This document shows, in pieces, positions 35,146 to 47,347 of a DNA stretch of 64,000 nucleotides. The DNA lies in the NCBI GenBank assembly GCA_026724425.1, contig JAIUCV010000101.1, positions 2,356,001-2,420,000 of the forward strand. Reading direction: 5' to 3'. Under the pieces are notes generated by a model. It did not search any database, was not told where the DNA came from, and was given only the letters and a program-made list of their open reading frames with translations. The position numbers and the translations under genes are program-made. Positions within the stretch are counted from its first letter, which is position 1. Every line of letters starts with the position of its first letter. This stretch comes from Erythrophleum ivorense (taxonomy: Eukaryota > Streptophyta > Magnoliopsida > Fabales > Fabaceae).

Positions 35146-35360
35146 GCATGAGCTGGATATATCCTAAATGTGTCTGACCTTTTGACAGCACAGATTTAGA
35201 TGATGATAAATCACCAGCATATGTCATATGCATGAGCTGGATATATCCTAAAGAGTACATACTACATAGCTTTAAATGGGCATGAGCTGGATATATCCTA
35301 AAGAGTACATACTACATAGCTTTAAATGGGCATGAGCTGGATATATCTTAAAGATTACAT
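35146..35360. repeat. 50-bp tandem repeat plus one dispersed copy
   Basis: CATGAGCTGGATATATCCTAAAG starts at 35231, 35281 and 35331, exactly 50 bp apart. The first two full units are identical and the third carries a change (ATCTTA). A related copy lies at 35147. It sits about 320 bp upstream of the first C2H2 gene. Confidence 0.9.
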
Positions 35361-35676
35361 AACATTAAATGGTAACATAAAAGTTTAAGTACATATCATC
35401 ACAACCATATCCACGTAAATGGCAAGAAATCTTTTTTTACTATATCAAATACTACCCTATATAAAATTTCCAAAACTTAAATGAATAATTAACTTTTTAA
35501 CCTTTTCAATAATTAGTTTCAGCCAATAATATATATAGCTAACATAAAGTATATTTTTTTTTCCTACTTTTAAAATTATTTCACTTTTTAAGTTTTATAG
35601 GTGAATTTAATCGATACAAACGTTTGTGTATAAATATACATAAGTCTTAGATGTAAACTACAATCTATGTTTCGAA

Positions 35677-36582
35677 ATGTCTTCACTCCCAATTAGTTTT
35701 AGTTCTTACGGTGATGATACGAAGAACAAACGTGGATTTGTTCCTATACAAACAAATTCCACTTTGAGGACTCAAAATTCGAGAGTGGTTCGATCGATGT
35801 TCACTACTTCTGATCACATGAACCATGGAGATTTGTTTTCTTGGTCTGGTTCTTTTACTCGTTATCAAGATTCACATGTCTCTTCAGGATTGAACAATTC
35901 ACATATGAGGAGAGACATTGATTCTGTTTTTGGTGCTCAATCTTTTCCTCTTCAAGATAATCCTCATTTTTCTGAAGTTGCCTTCACCCAAACTGTTACA
36001 AACAGATTTTCTGCTATTGTTCCTACCAATTCAATTTTCAATATCCAGAATAATATTGAACGTGTCCAACGTGCTTTGGATTTTCAGGCCAATGTTCTTA
36101 ATCCTACATTTCACCCTCAAAATTTTCTTGATCATAACAGGGAGATCTTGAACCCTAAACCTCTTAACACCGTTTCTCCGCATCAAGATTCTGCTTACCG
36201 TCAGTATCTAGGCATGTCTTCCTCGTCATCAAAGCCCAACCATGACCATCATGTTCCCCAAGATGTTCGATCTTTGAAGAAAAGTCATAAACCAACCAAG
36301 TTTTCTGAAGAAAATATCGTTATTTTGGATTCTGAAAAAGACGATAAAACTAAAGGAAATCAGTATGATGGTCGGACACATAGTCTACCATATGAGAAAT
36401 ATGGTCCATATACATGTCCCAAATGCAGCGGTGTGTTTGACACTTCCCAAAAGTTTGCTGCACATATGTCATCTCACTACAAAAGTGAGTCAAACAAGGA
36501 AAGACATCAGAGGTTTCGTGCAAGGAATAAAAACAAATTTCGTAAACTAAACCAGAAAATTCATGGAGAAGAGGTGGAGTAA
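35677..36582 (+). CDS. C2H2 zinc-finger protein, tandem copy 1, C-terminally truncated
   Basis: Single-exon gene, 301 residues from MSSLPISFSSYGDD. One C2H2 finger lies near residue 246 (CPKC, 12 residues, then HMSSH), within the conserved block GPYTCPKC. The rest is Ser/Asn-rich, and a basic stretch (RFRARNKNKFRKL) follows the finger. It matches copy 2 (38770-39777) over its length. About 36 bp near the end have been replaced by 2 bp, shifting the frame to a stop after HGEEVE. The lost tail can still be read out of frame to 36636. The family is the A. thaliana GA- and ABA-responsive zinc-finger type (recalled). A TATA box (TATAAATA, about 35629) lies 48 bp upstream of the ATG. It is probably expressed, but may be decaying. 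Confidence 0.8.
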   Translation: MSSLPISFSSYGDDTKNKRGFVPIQTNSTLRTQNSRVVRSMFTTSDHMNHGDLFSWSGSFTRYQDSHVSSGLNNSHMRRDIDSVFGAQSFPLQDNPHFSEVAFTQTVTNRFSAIVPTNSIFNIQNNIERVQRALDFQANVLNPTFHPQNFLDHNREILNPKPLNTVSPHQDSAYRQYLGMSSSSSKPNHDHHVPQDVRSLKKSHKPTKFSEENIVILDSEKDDKTKGNQYDGRTHSLPYEKYGPYTCPKCSGVFDTSQKFAAHMSSHYKSESNKERHQRFRARNKNKFRKLNQKIHGEEVE

Positions 36583-36639
36583 TTTGATGCTGAAGCTTAT
36601 GAACATCGTGTGACTATTAAAAAAGAGCTTCCTTAGGAG

Positions 36640-38700
36640 TTCGTTTGATTAATGTCTTTTCAACTTAGTTTATTTAAATTATAAAAAAATGCATATTTTA
36701 TTTTTCTTTTGGTATTTCATCATCTTTGTTGCCGATGTAGTTGAATGTGCGTATGTGGGCAGATATTCGAACCACACCACAATTATATGGAAATCTTTTT
36801 CTCGTCAAAAAAAAAAATTTTAACCTTATGTCCGAGAATCAACTTCTAAAGCTGTCATTTGAATCCAAAAGATTAAACATGCATTAGAGAAATGTTCGAT
36901 ATATTCCACAAATTAAAGTCCTCAATATCAATTTTCGTTGACTAAGAAAATTTTGCTCATCTAGATTCTTTCAGAAATGGGAATGAATGGAAATGATAAG
37001 ATGGTGAGGAAATGCTAAAGTATTTTTTATAAGGATGGAACTTTTTGTGGTTAAGAAAAAAGAGAAAAGAGAGTTTTACGTAGACTAAAAGTTGACCAAG
37101 TCTTGGACTATAGGCTTCTCAATGGTACTGCTGGACTTAAACCATGCACGTGAGACTGAATCTAAGTAAGAAAACTTAGCTCAAATAGGTTTTAAAGAAC
37201 TCGACCTTATAAGAAATCTATATGGCTTGTATAAGAAATCTATATGGCTCTTTGGTCTGCCACACAAAGTAAGCCTAGTAGAACAAACGTGTCTATTTTT
37301 GGAATAAATAGGAAACCCAGTCCAAGAGAGACTTAATTAAGTTTGACCTTTCCATACATTGCGAGGCTTAAGACACAATATTTTTGTTTTTCTTATTACA
37401 TAACCACAATCGAGACCATGATCTCTGTTCACGCATCCTATACGGATTATATTTAAGGTGAAAATTCCGCTCTCAAGAGCGAACTATATCTTGTTTGGCA
37501 CGTAGATGAAGAGTTAATTGTTGTGTTCTAAGAACAAGATTGGGAGATATGCTATAATGTTGGGTTCTGAGAATTTGAATCATTTTTTTCTACCGACACG
37601 CTACATTAATTAATAGACAAGTTTATGATAGGTTTTATAATCTGATGGAAACGATTTTACAAAGATAACATCAACGAACTCGTTCTAAAAAAGGGCTAAA
37701 CATCGAAATATTTTTGTAAATGACTTAAGATAGGTTTTTTTCCCTTTTACACAAATTTATTTGTAAAATTATTATTTCTCAAGGTTTTATAGACAGTAAA
37801 CAATATATAGAATTTTGTCGCTAACAAATACAAGTTAACGAGAACTCTTTTAAACATAAATGTTCAAAAACTATAAAATTTAATAATTTTTCAACAGTAC
37901 TGTCTATTTTAGAGTTTGAATCCCTTAATAATACTAATAACTATTAAATTATGTATTATTAATAAATGAAATCATTATATAGGAAAATAAAAAAATTAGA
38001 AATTATTTTATACAGATTTTTCATTCAAATCATGAAGTAGTTATGAATCTAATTTTTAGTAGTTTTTCAAATTGTCTCTAATTAATTAGGTGATGCATTT
38101 TCACACCAAATTTATCAAATGTCCTTCTCATTTTCCATCATATGATATATATGTATCATTATATGCATGGGAAAAAATCTATCTTAATATTTAACTATAA
38201 GTTTATAACAATAAGTTTTCAATGCAAATCACTCCACCATTCGAACTTTAAATTATATATGAAAATAATTAACGATAAAATTTATAAGAAAGAAAATAAA
38301 ATGTGTTTATATATATATATACATATATGTGTGTTTTAATGATAAAACCTTATTATATGACATTTTCATAGAACACGATTTAAAGGGATGGCGAAACGTC
38401 AACATATGTCTTTAAAAAAATAACATTAAATATGAACTGAATAAGTTAAAGTTTGAGTATTATCTACACATCAACAACCGAATCCTGGTAATTGGCAAGA
38501 AATCCTTTTTTTACCATTTAAAAAGGCGTTTTTCACCCCAAAAAATGAATAATGAAGGATTCGTTTTAGCAAAAACAATTATTTAAAGATTTTATACTTC
38601 TTAGATTTTAGTATATATCAGTAATAGCTAAGCAAAGTAGATTTTTTTCCTTTCCTACTTTAAAATTAATTTCCCTTTTTTTAAGTTTATAACTTAATAT
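36640..38700. other. AT-rich spacer between the tandem C2H2 genes
   Basis: No gene recognised. The last ~380 bp resemble the promoter of copy 1 (shared ...TGGCAAGAAATC(C)TTTTTTTACCA/T... block), so the duplication included regulatory DNA. Confidence 0.6.
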
Positions 38701-38769
38701 TGTTAATGCTGACTTCTATATAAGATGATACATAAACCAACAATGTACAGTACAATATATCGTTCCAAA

Positions 38770-39777
38770 ATGTCTTCAATTCCAAAAAGTTTCAATTCTT
38801 TTGGTGATGATACGAAAAACCAACGTAGATTTGTTCCCATGCAAACAAACTTCACTTTAAGGAATCAAAATTCCAGAGTGGTTCGATCGATGTTTACTAC
38901 TTCTGATCATATGAACCATGAAGATTTGTTTTTTTCATATCCTTCTTTTACTTGTTATCAAGATTCACATGTCTCTTCATCTTCTTTTGGGTTGAACAAT
39001 TCACATATGAGGAGAGACTTTGATTCTGTTTCTGGTGCTCAGTCTTTTCCTCTTAAAGATAATCCTCATTTTTCTCAAGTTTCTTTCACCCAAACTATTA
39101 CAAATAGGTTTTCTGCTATTGTTCCTACAAATGCAGTTTTCAATGTCCAAAATGATACTGAGCGTGTCCAACGTGTCCTGGATTCTCAAAGTAATATCTG
39201 GAATCCTACTTTTTATCCTCCAAATTTTCTTGATCAAGACTGCGAGATCTTGAACCCTAAGCCTCTTAATGCTGTTTATCCGCAGCAAGACTCTGCTTAT
39301 CATCAGCATTTGGACATGTTTTCCTCGTCATCAATGCCCAACCATGACCATCATGTTCCCCAAGATGGTCGATCGTTGAAGAAAAGTCCAAGACCAACCA
39401 GAGTTCATAAAGAAACTATCGATATTTTCGATTCTAAAGAAGACGAGAGAAGTGAAGGAGATCAATATGATGGTCGGACACATAGTCTACCATATGAGAA
39501 ATATGGTCCCTATACATGTCCCAAGTGCAACGGCGTGTTTGACACTTCCCAGAAGTTTGCTGCACATATGTCATCTCACTACAAGAGTGAGACGAACAAG
39601 GAAAGAGATCAGAGGTTTCGTGCAAGGAACAAAAACAAATATCGTAAACTAAACCAGAGAATCTATGGAGAATCTCAAAAGATCATACTCGAGGATAAAG
39701 TTAGTAGCGGTGGAGTAAATGATGTTGAAGCTTATAAACATGAACATCGTGTGACTGTTAAAAAAGAGCTTGCTTAG
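38770..39777 (+). CDS. C2H2 zinc-finger protein, tandem copy 2 (GAZ-type), full length
   Basis: Single exon, 335 residues from MSSIPKSFNSFGDD. An in-frame ATG lies upstream at 38725. However, the TATA box (CTATATAAG, about 38715-38723) should start the transcript near 38750, beyond that ATG. The start at 38770 also aligns with copy 1. One C2H2 finger (CPKCNGVFDTSQKFAAHMSSH) is followed by a basic region (RFRARNKNKYRKL) and a conserved tail (HRVTVKKELA) that copy 1 has lost. A single finger without the QALGGH motif separates it from the main plant C2H2 class. Likely a nuclear regulator; A. thaliana is remembered to have one gene here (At2g18490). Confidence 0.85.
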   Translation: MSSIPKSFNSFGDDTKNQRRFVPMQTNFTLRNQNSRVVRSMFTTSDHMNHEDLFFSYPSFTCYQDSHVSSSSFGLNNSHMRRDFDSVSGAQSFPLKDNPHFSQVSFTQTITNRFSAIVPTNAVFNVQNDTERVQRVLDSQSNIWNPTFYPPNFLDQDCEILNPKPLNAVYPQQDSAYHQHLDMFSSSSMPNHDHHVPQDGRSLKKSPRPTRVHKETIDIFDSKEDERSEGDQYDGRTHSLPYEKYGPYTCPKCNGVFDTSQKFAAHMSSHYKSETNKERDQRFRARNKNKYRKLNQRIYGESQKIILEDKVSSGGVNDVEAYKHEHRVTVKKELA

Positions 39778-42022
39778 GAGTTTATTCAATTAATGTCTTT
39801 TTCACCCTGTTTTATTTAAATTAAAAAAAATTGCACATTTTCTTCTTTTTTTGGCATTTCATCATCTTTGTTGTCGATATACTTGAATGTACGTATTTGG
39901 GCAGACAATTATAATTTTCTTGCTCTTTAATATGATTCAACTATTTTTATACTCTAATAAGCAATATTTCATTTGTAATTGTCTATGTTAAAACCATATC
40001 AAAAAATTAAGCTAAACCAAATCGTATTAAACATAATTTCATATGTAACTGATTTAAATATAATATGCCACTGATTGCATTTTGTTTGTTTTTGTTTTTA
40101 TCTCGTGTTTTTGTTTTACCGCATTTATAAATCTCGTGTTAAACAAACAATTTCGTATTAAGTGTCTTGATTGGCTAACGGATAAACACATAAGTGTGTT
40201 AAAAAAATGAATTTTGTCAATTCAAAATATATTTTGTTCTTTTCTTCATGTCTCTTTTGTTTTTCTTCTTTGTCCGAGTCAAATCACCCTACCTTTTAGT
40301 TCACCTTTGTCTTCACATTGTTCTTCGTATTCATCATAACTGAAACCATATTGAATCAAAACTCTAACAAAATTGTAACTACCTCCAGAAACGAAACCAT
40401 CGATAAAATCAAATTCGTAACCAATAATTGAAAATTGTTCTGTTACATTCATCGGAACCACATGCTTTACCATCAATTTATATGGCTATATTTTGTCATT
40501 TACCTTGTTTTTACTTGTTTATGTCTAGTTAACTAATTAACCCTACATTTTATTACTTTTGATCAGGAACATCTTTGAGCTGATGTATATCCTATGGGAA
40601 GGTTACGGGGCCGAACAAAACTCGCAAACGTAACCAAAATTCCTAAATCTGAACTGAATTATAAAAACAATTGTTTTTAGTATTTAAGGCCCAATTCAGT
40701 ATTAAAACCTAACAGAAACACAAGTCAATATTGATCAATATTCGTTTTACTTTATAAAAGCAATCCCTTCAAAATATGGTTTTGTAGTGGAATCGATTAA
40801 AATGACATTTTGCATTAAGACTCTTTATCTAGTGAGGAGCATCTACTTTATAACTTTACAATTAAAGACACAAGTAAGAAAGTAATCACTATGTAATGTT
40901 CCGTTTATAAAGAAAGAAGAAAAAATATAAAGTTGAAATATATCAATATATGGAAAAGAAATGGAGAAAGATGACTTTTGGGGCATGAGTAGATTATATT
41001 GTCTGTCTCTTTGGATCCTATTGTCGTTCGTTGACACATAATTTTCTCCTTATGATATGGGGTTTTGTTACTGCATTTGACTAGTAAATCATGTATTCAA
41101 GTTATTGATATGACTGGTCCTCGTTATTCAAACTCCATACGAGTAAAAGTGAAAAAAAACAATTAATGAAAGTCATCAATTTCTAATCGACGATTTTGGA
41201 AGATTTTCAAAGATGAAATATAGTCACGAACTTTTTATAAAATATTATGGCTAAGGAAAATAAACTACTAGATCGTGAGAGTTGGTTATAGATTGTCGCC
41301 ATTTGACCTACCTTTTATCTTAAAGGAAAAAGATGACATCAAGCTTATCACAAGATAAGAGAGTCATTCGAGTAAATTATTTCTAATAATGTTAGAGATT
41401 TCATAGTGAATTACAAAAAGATTGGAGACGAACTAAAAAAGTTATTATGACTGAAATAGAGTATTTAACTTCAAGACATATATTCGACAAAGTTTGAGGA
41501 ACTTGGATTGAATTATGACATCCAATTATAGGTCGTGTTAATTACCCTTATTATTTATTTATTGGATCTTGTAACTCTCACACGGAGATTAGGCAGCTCA
41601 ATTTACCTATAACAAACACATTGACATCAATTTGTGCAAATATAGTCATAAACTGTAGACCAATATAATTACACTCATTGTTTATGTCAATATGGGCAAA
41701 ACATGTTAGGATTCGGGATAAAGAAGTTTTATTGCAGGCGCAGCTGTCAATAAAGCATAGTTTCAACAAAAACAACTTAATAATAATTTAATTAGTAAAT
41801 ATAACTGTCGGTATAAAATCTAAATCCATTTCTTTTATTTAATTCATACTACTACCTCTGTTCCTTAAGTGATACATGTAGACATATATACGAATGTGTT
41901 TTGTCAGTTTGTGCATAATATATAAACAGAACTTTACAATTCTCTCATTTGATGCTGCATACTTCTTCACTTCTCTACACAAACATACAGACAAAAAAAG
42001 AAAAGAAAACAAGAAAAAAAAA
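39778..42022. other. Intergenic region upstream of OFP7
   Basis: AT-rich. A minus-strand frame of 65 codons (40279-40476) has no recognisable family. No transposon ends were established. Confidence 0.5.
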
Positions 42023-42982
42023 ATGACGAAACGTTTCAAGATAAAGATTTCAAGAATCCTCTCCTTCAAATCTTGCCGTTCAAAAGATCCTTCCGATCTA
42101 CCTTTCAATCCTGTCGCCTCAACTCCCCGTCGACGTCCACCGGCTAATCCCTCCGCCGTCACCACCGTGCCACAACGTCGTCGTTCTTCTTTCAGACTAC
42201 ACGTGTTAACAGCTTTTGGCTGCGGCTCAAGTCGGAGACGCTCGTCAACGCCGTTAGATGTTTCACGGAGGAATTCACCGTCGTTGTCGCCGCCGAAGAC
42301 GCCGACGTTTCAGTGGGAAAGCAAAGGGAAGTGCCTCGTGATGATCGATCGAAACAATGAGGGAGAATACGAAACGCCTCGTCGGAAGATCTACGACGGT
42401 GGACCGGAAAGAGATGATCGACGGCGTTCAGTGAAGAAAGAGAGATACGCAAGGCGGCGAGGAAGCACTTCCTCCGCAGAAGAATACGAAGAGGAAACGG
42501 AGAGAGAGAGTCTCTTGCCATCTTCTACAAACCTCTCGCCGGAAAATCCCTCTTCAGAGTTGCCACGTGTGACGAGACGACGGAGACACCTTCCAAAGAG
42601 AAAAAGCACGTCCTCGACTGTTGTGGAGGAAAGCGAGTCGTCGTCACCGCCGCCGTCTCCGGCGAGACTCTCATCGTTCGTGCAGAGATTAATGCCGTGT
42701 GCGACAGTATCGACGGTTATGGTGGAGGGAGTGGCGGTGGTGAAGAGGTCGGAGGATCCGTATGAAGATTTCAAAGGTTCAATGATGGAGATGATTGTGG
42801 AGAAGAAGATGTTTGAAGTGGCTGAGCTTGAGCAGCTTCTTCGTTGCTTCTTAACGCTAAACGCGAAACGCCACCACCGCGCGATTGTTAGAGCGTTTTC
42901 TGAGGTTTGGGTTGCTTTGTTCTCCGGTGGTAGTGACAGTCGAAGATCCAGTGTTCGACTCTCCGATTATGATGAGTGTTAA
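42023..42982 (+). CDS. OFP7: OVATE family protein (transcriptional repressor)
   Basis: Single exon, 319 residues from MTKRFKIKISRILSF. The frame is open for 43 codons upstream, but the sequence there is leader-like (poly-A-rich, ...AAAAAAAAATG), so I chose the start at 42023. Arg/Ser-rich clusters fill the middle. The OVATE domain is at about residues 245-300 (DPYEDFKGSMMEMI...LEQLLRCFLTLNAKRHH..I..AFSEVW). OFPs bind TALE homeodomain proteins and repress transcription, shaping organs. The symbol is from remembered synteny with At2g18500. Intact. Confidence 0.92.
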   Translation: MTKRFKIKISRILSFKSCRSKDPSDLPFNPVASTPRRRPPANPSAVTTVPQRRRSSFRLHVLTAFGCGSSRRRSSTPLDVSRRNSPSLSPPKTPTFQWESKGKCLVMIDRNNEGEYETPRRKIYDGGPERDDRRRSVKKERYARRRGSTSSAEEYEEETERESLLPSSTNLSPENPSSELPRVTRRRRHLPKRKSTSSTVVEESESSSPPPSPARLSSFVQRLMPCATVSTVMVEGVAVVKRSEDPYEDFKGSMMEMIVEKKMFEVAELEQLLRCFLTLNAKRHHRAIVRAFSEVWVALFSGGSDSRRSSVRLSDYDEC

Positions 42983-44113
42983 AAGCAATAATCTTATTAA
43001 TTTCTATAATGTTTAGCTAAATTAGGATTTTTAATTTTTTAATTAAGTGGTTGATGTAAAATGTTAAATGTAAATTATGCGGCGGTGCAATGATTAAAGA
43101 AGACTGTAATCATTTATGTGCCTACTCCAAATTAAATCATTTATTTTGTACACTTTAGATTATAATAATGCTTAGTCGACAAAAAAAAAGGAGAGGATAA
43201 TTCATATTCACACGCAATTTAAAAATCTTTTTTGTATGTTACGTTTGGGACAGAATAATAATTAATTTACAAATGTTGATTATCTGTCCGTAGAGAGTTT
43301 CAAGCAACCCAAGAACTGTGGGTTTCACATTTTACCATACAACAACACTTGAGAAAAAGAAACAGATGTTCGCTTTTCGGTTTGTTATCTTACACATTCA
43401 ATTTTAAATGCTTAGTAGGTGACACGTGGACGGTCGATGTCGACCCGTTTTGACTCAGCAACCGAAGTGACAAATGATTAAAATCAAAAGAGACAAAAAA
43501 GCTTGATTAAAATTGAATATTTGGTCCTGTGGCCTTCTCAAGACACACAATACAGATGTGTCTCTGTCTTGAGTGTTTTTAAACACTGAAGCTGAATCAA
43601 TCAATGGTCAGAGAAAACTATTGAAATTGAAGTTTGGACAATGAAAAGAGAGAGAGAGAGTAAGGAGGAGAATGGGTCCATTACTTGAAAGGCAAGCGAC
43701 CTCTGTTCAATCAACTCCTGTCTTCTCTTTCTTGTTTAGAGTAAAAAGCAACCTCGAGATGGCAGAAATGAATAATTGAGTTTTTACAGCAAAATTTAGG
43801 TAAAAATCAAAGCACACGGCATCAGAGATTCTGCAACAATACGTGAACACTAAAAACCAGACATGCGCACTAATTTCCATACACACTCTCTCTCCAAACT
43901 AAAGATAAGAGATTCTCTGCAAGAGAATCAGAGACAACAAGACATTAAGACGATTTAGCATATTGTGTTTTTTTTTTCCTCTCTCTCTGTCACCTTTAAC
44001 TATTGTTTTGGATAAGGAAACGTTTCTTACAATCTAAAAGTGAAGTGAGAAATATCCTTGTGATAACTTGTCCTGGAAGAAAGGGTTTACAAATGTTTGA
44101 TTTGGTTCAAGGC
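42983..44113. other. Intergenic region with a G-box
   Basis: 3' flanks of OFP7 and of the first SF3b4 gene. A G-box (GACACGTGGAC, CACGTG at 43423-43428) and a nearby TGACTCA site (about 43452) stand in otherwise AT-rich DNA. No gene is seen. Confidence 0.45.
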
Positions 44114-46317
44114 TCAGCCTTGGTGTGGTGGTGGTGGTGGAGGCATAGACATGTGATGAAGGTGGTGCATAGGTTGTTGTTGTGGCGGCGGTCCACCTTG
44201 CTGCATGTGTTGTTGCGGCGGGGGTCCACCTTGCTGCATGTGTTGTTGCGGCGGGGGTCCACCCTGCTGCATGTGTTGCGGCGGCCATCCTTGTTGGTGC
44301 ATTCCCATGGCTTGAGGTGGTGGTGGTGGTTGTCTTGGACCACCGAAGCCTTGTTGGTGATGAAGAAACTGGGGAGGTGGTGGCGGCGGCAGTCCCTGAG
44401 TTGGACGGAATTGAGGCGGTGGAACGGCTAAGCCGTGTTGTTGTTGTTGTGGCCAAGATGGTGGCTGGGTTTGATAGGCTTGTGGAGGAGGTGGTGGCGG
44501 TGTTGTACGCGGGGCCAGCATCGGGACAGGTTGCATTCCGCCGTTGGCAAACGGACGTGGTATACCGTTAGCTTGGGGAGCATTGGGATGCGATGGCGGT
44601 CCACTTGCGAATAACGTATGGGGCCTGCTTTTCTGGGAACTTGGATTTGTGGCAGCCAAAAGCCTCTCTGCATTTCACAAGAGCAATGAGTTGTTGTTTC
44701 AATGATTGATAGAGAAGAAACTGAATCAATAAGTTATAAGAAAGAGAAGAGTGTAAAGAGCCTAACCTGCAGGTGTACCGTGGCGCTCTCCTTTGGTGTC
44801 TTTCTTGTATGCGTAAGAGACTGTTATTTGACGGTTACAGAGATATTGCCCAGTCATTGCCTGCAACGAACAGAAAGAGATATGAAATATATAAGCGGAG
44901 AAGTTGTTTATCTGAAATATGTTAGGCTCATTCTCGCAGCCAAGTCTATTGGAATGATACTCATGAAAGAACAGGGAATTACCTCAATAGCAGCATCAGA
45001 TGCCTCAAAGGAGTCATAGCTGATGAAACCGAAACCTCGTGAGTTCCCTGTATCAGGATCATGCATAATCTGAGATGAAAAAGTTCAGAACATCAGAATC
45101 TAATGCGTACTGCCATTCTTTTACCAAACGAACGCATATATTACTCTTAAGTGCGTATATTACTCTTAAGTTACAGATAGGAGATCACAAATCATGGATT
45201 GAAAGCAGAAGAAAAAGAGAAAAGATTGTACCTTGGGATTAGAAGCAATCACACCAAACGCGCTGAAAGTATCATACAAGAGCTTCTCATCCACATCCTG
45301 TAAAAAGCAGCAAAACCTGGTCAGCTATTGTTTGAAGAACCAATTTCAGAGTATTACACCACCAAGTCCAAGAAACTTACAGGGTCAAGGTTTCCGATGA
45401 AAAGGTTAGCACCAACATCCAAGCTCTTCTTATCTTGTGACGCCTAATACAGTTTCAATCAGGAAAACAATAACGTTAGCAACTTCTCGGAGAGACATTA
45501 AACAAGTCTGTACATTAAGACTCACAAACAAGAGGAAAACGGCAAGAATTTGAGATCTTGAGAATTCATTATGAAACAAAAGATAGGAATAGGATACGAA
45601 ATAATCAGTGTTACAGAAAACGATTTGAATACCTTGTTAACACGTATAGGCTTCCCATAGAGCTTAATCATGTTAAGAACCTTAATCGCCTGCACAAAAA
45701 CATCAAAAAATCTGTTAACCATCTGTGCTCCTAAGAAAAAAAAAAAGTATAAAAAACTCCTCACAGAAAGGAAAGAGCAATAACACTTACATAGTCAGCA
45801 TCTTCTTCACTACGAAATTCAACGAATCCAAATGTTTGATGAGAATTTGTCACTCTATCTTTCGGGACATAAACGTTAACTGATGGAAATCCAAAAATGA
45901 GAGGAAGAAATGTCAAAATTTTGTATCGATTCAGATCAAAGATAAGTTTTAAGTATACAGCCATCAAGTTCCTAACCAAAACTCTATGATTGTTCAACCA
46001 AACAAAATCCATTAAGCAATTGAAGAAAATATTGATTTGAAACTTAGTGTAGAAGAAAGTAGGGTTTCCCTTACCAACGGGACCGGCTTGTACAAACAAT
46101 TCCCAAATCAATTCTTCAGAAAGCTACAAATTCAAAGATGAAACTACATCAATTTCAAAAAATATTCAACTAAAATCACAGAAATTGAGAAGCAGAGGAA
46201 GTAGATAAGAACCTGGGGATCGAGATTCCCGACGTAAACAGTGGCGTCCTGGTTCCTCTCGGCGGCGTGTTGTCCCAGAAGATTAGCTCCTACTCCCGGA
46301 GCTATTCGAGTCGTCAT
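44114..46317 (-). CDS. JANUS: Splicing factor SF3b subunit 4 (SF3b49/JANUS), tandem copy 1
   Basis: The multi-exon gene starts MTTRIAPGVGANLLGQ at 46317. RRM1 carries RNP2 VYVGNLDP and RNP1 FGFVEFRS, and ends with the ultraconserved KLYGKPIRVNK. RRM2 carries LFIGNLDP and RGFGFISY. The C-terminus is rich in Pro, Gln, Gly and Met, with three 11-residue repeats (QQHMQQGGPPP type, 44190-44275). SF3b4 is part of the U2 snRNP and contacts pre-mRNA upstream of the branch point. In A. thaliana JANUS also recruits RNA polymerase II at embryonic genes (family knowledge). The sequence of both RRMs is fully conserved, so this copy looks like the functional one. I inferred exon borders from family alignment and did not fix them all. 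Confidence 0.92.
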
Positions 46318-47347
46318 CTACTCCTCCTTGTTTTCCTTAATCCGGTCGCCGGAGAAATAAAATTAGCCTTCCGATTGAGAAATCTGAGGGGTTTTCAATT
46401 TCGTTTCAGTCTTAACTCTCGGGACTTCTGAAGATTTCTGAACTCAGAACGGGACGGAGAAGAAAGAAATGAGGGCTTCTAAGTTCTAATTGGTGGCGCT
46501 ACAATGGGCTTTCCTTGTAGGCCCATTAAGATTTTTTTTTATTCGGGTAGGTCCACTAAACCGTTAATTTAGTAACGATTGCAGTTTAGTTTACTTAAAT
46601 TGCGATTTGTAAACCGGTCTCAACAAGATCCGAAATTCATAGCAGAAACAAACATTTGCTTAAAAATATGTGATTTTAGGGTCAATTTTGAGTCTTTTTC
46701 TCATTGTGTGAATGTCTATAAGTGTGTTGTGTTGCTAGTGAAACTATGCTTTGCAGTGTATTTCATTGCTTCAAGTTATAAAGAAAGAGATTTGATTCTT
46801 TCCAAGAGTGTTATGTCGCAGAAACATGGCTCACTAAGAACATGTACTTCAAGTTCTTATCTCAGGCATATACAAGTTTGATATTTATATATATACACTA
46901 TTTATGTATTGTATCAGTAAGCGTATGTTGCTATCGGTGAGTTTTCCTTGCTTGTTGGAATCGTCTTTGTCCTGGAAAAAAAAAAGCAAGAGTACTACGA
47001 TTATGATTGTGGTGACTGATTTTGGTTTTGAATATATACTATATGAATGATTTTTGTTATGTTCGATGATGATTTGGTATTTTGATCTTCCCTTGCGTGT
47101 CCCAGGTATATGCATAGGGTCTAGCTAGATTGATCATGTTATGCAATTGTTCCCAAAGCATTTATATAAAGCTGCCTCTTAAACAAACAAAACATAGGCT
47201 TATAGACTAAGCTCATAACAATTTGAATTCATGGAGGTTTCTTAGAGTCTAAAAGTGCAGTGAGAAAAATACTCTTGTGACTTACTTGCTATGGAAGAAA
47301 GTGCTCACAAATGGTTGATTTGGTCCAAGGCTGAAAAAGATGATTTA
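46318..47347 (-). promoter_or_regulatory. Promoter of SF3b4 copy 1 and 3' flank of copy 2
   Basis: Site II motifs AATGGGCTTTCC and GTAGGCCCATTAA (about 46502-46530) lie about 190-210 bp upstream of the start codon. The rest up to 47347 is AT-rich with no gene seen. Confidence 0.55.

Noticed and set aside
35677..36636. Joining the out-of-frame tail to copy 1 of the C2H2 gene by an intron
   Set aside because: No GT-AG pair fits. The comparison with copy 2 shows a deletion, so I annotated the truncated frame.
38725..38769. Upstream ATG for the C2H2 copy 2
   Set aside because: It lies immediately after the TATA box, before the expected transcription start, and copy 1 aligns only from 38770.
40279..40476. 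Minus-strand 65-codon frame
   Set aside because: No family recognised, no promoter or splice support; left as intergenic.
41845..41885. Sequence resembling a Stowaway/Mariner end (ACTACCTCTGTTCC)
   Set aside because: No matching inverted partner found nearby, so no element could be delimited.
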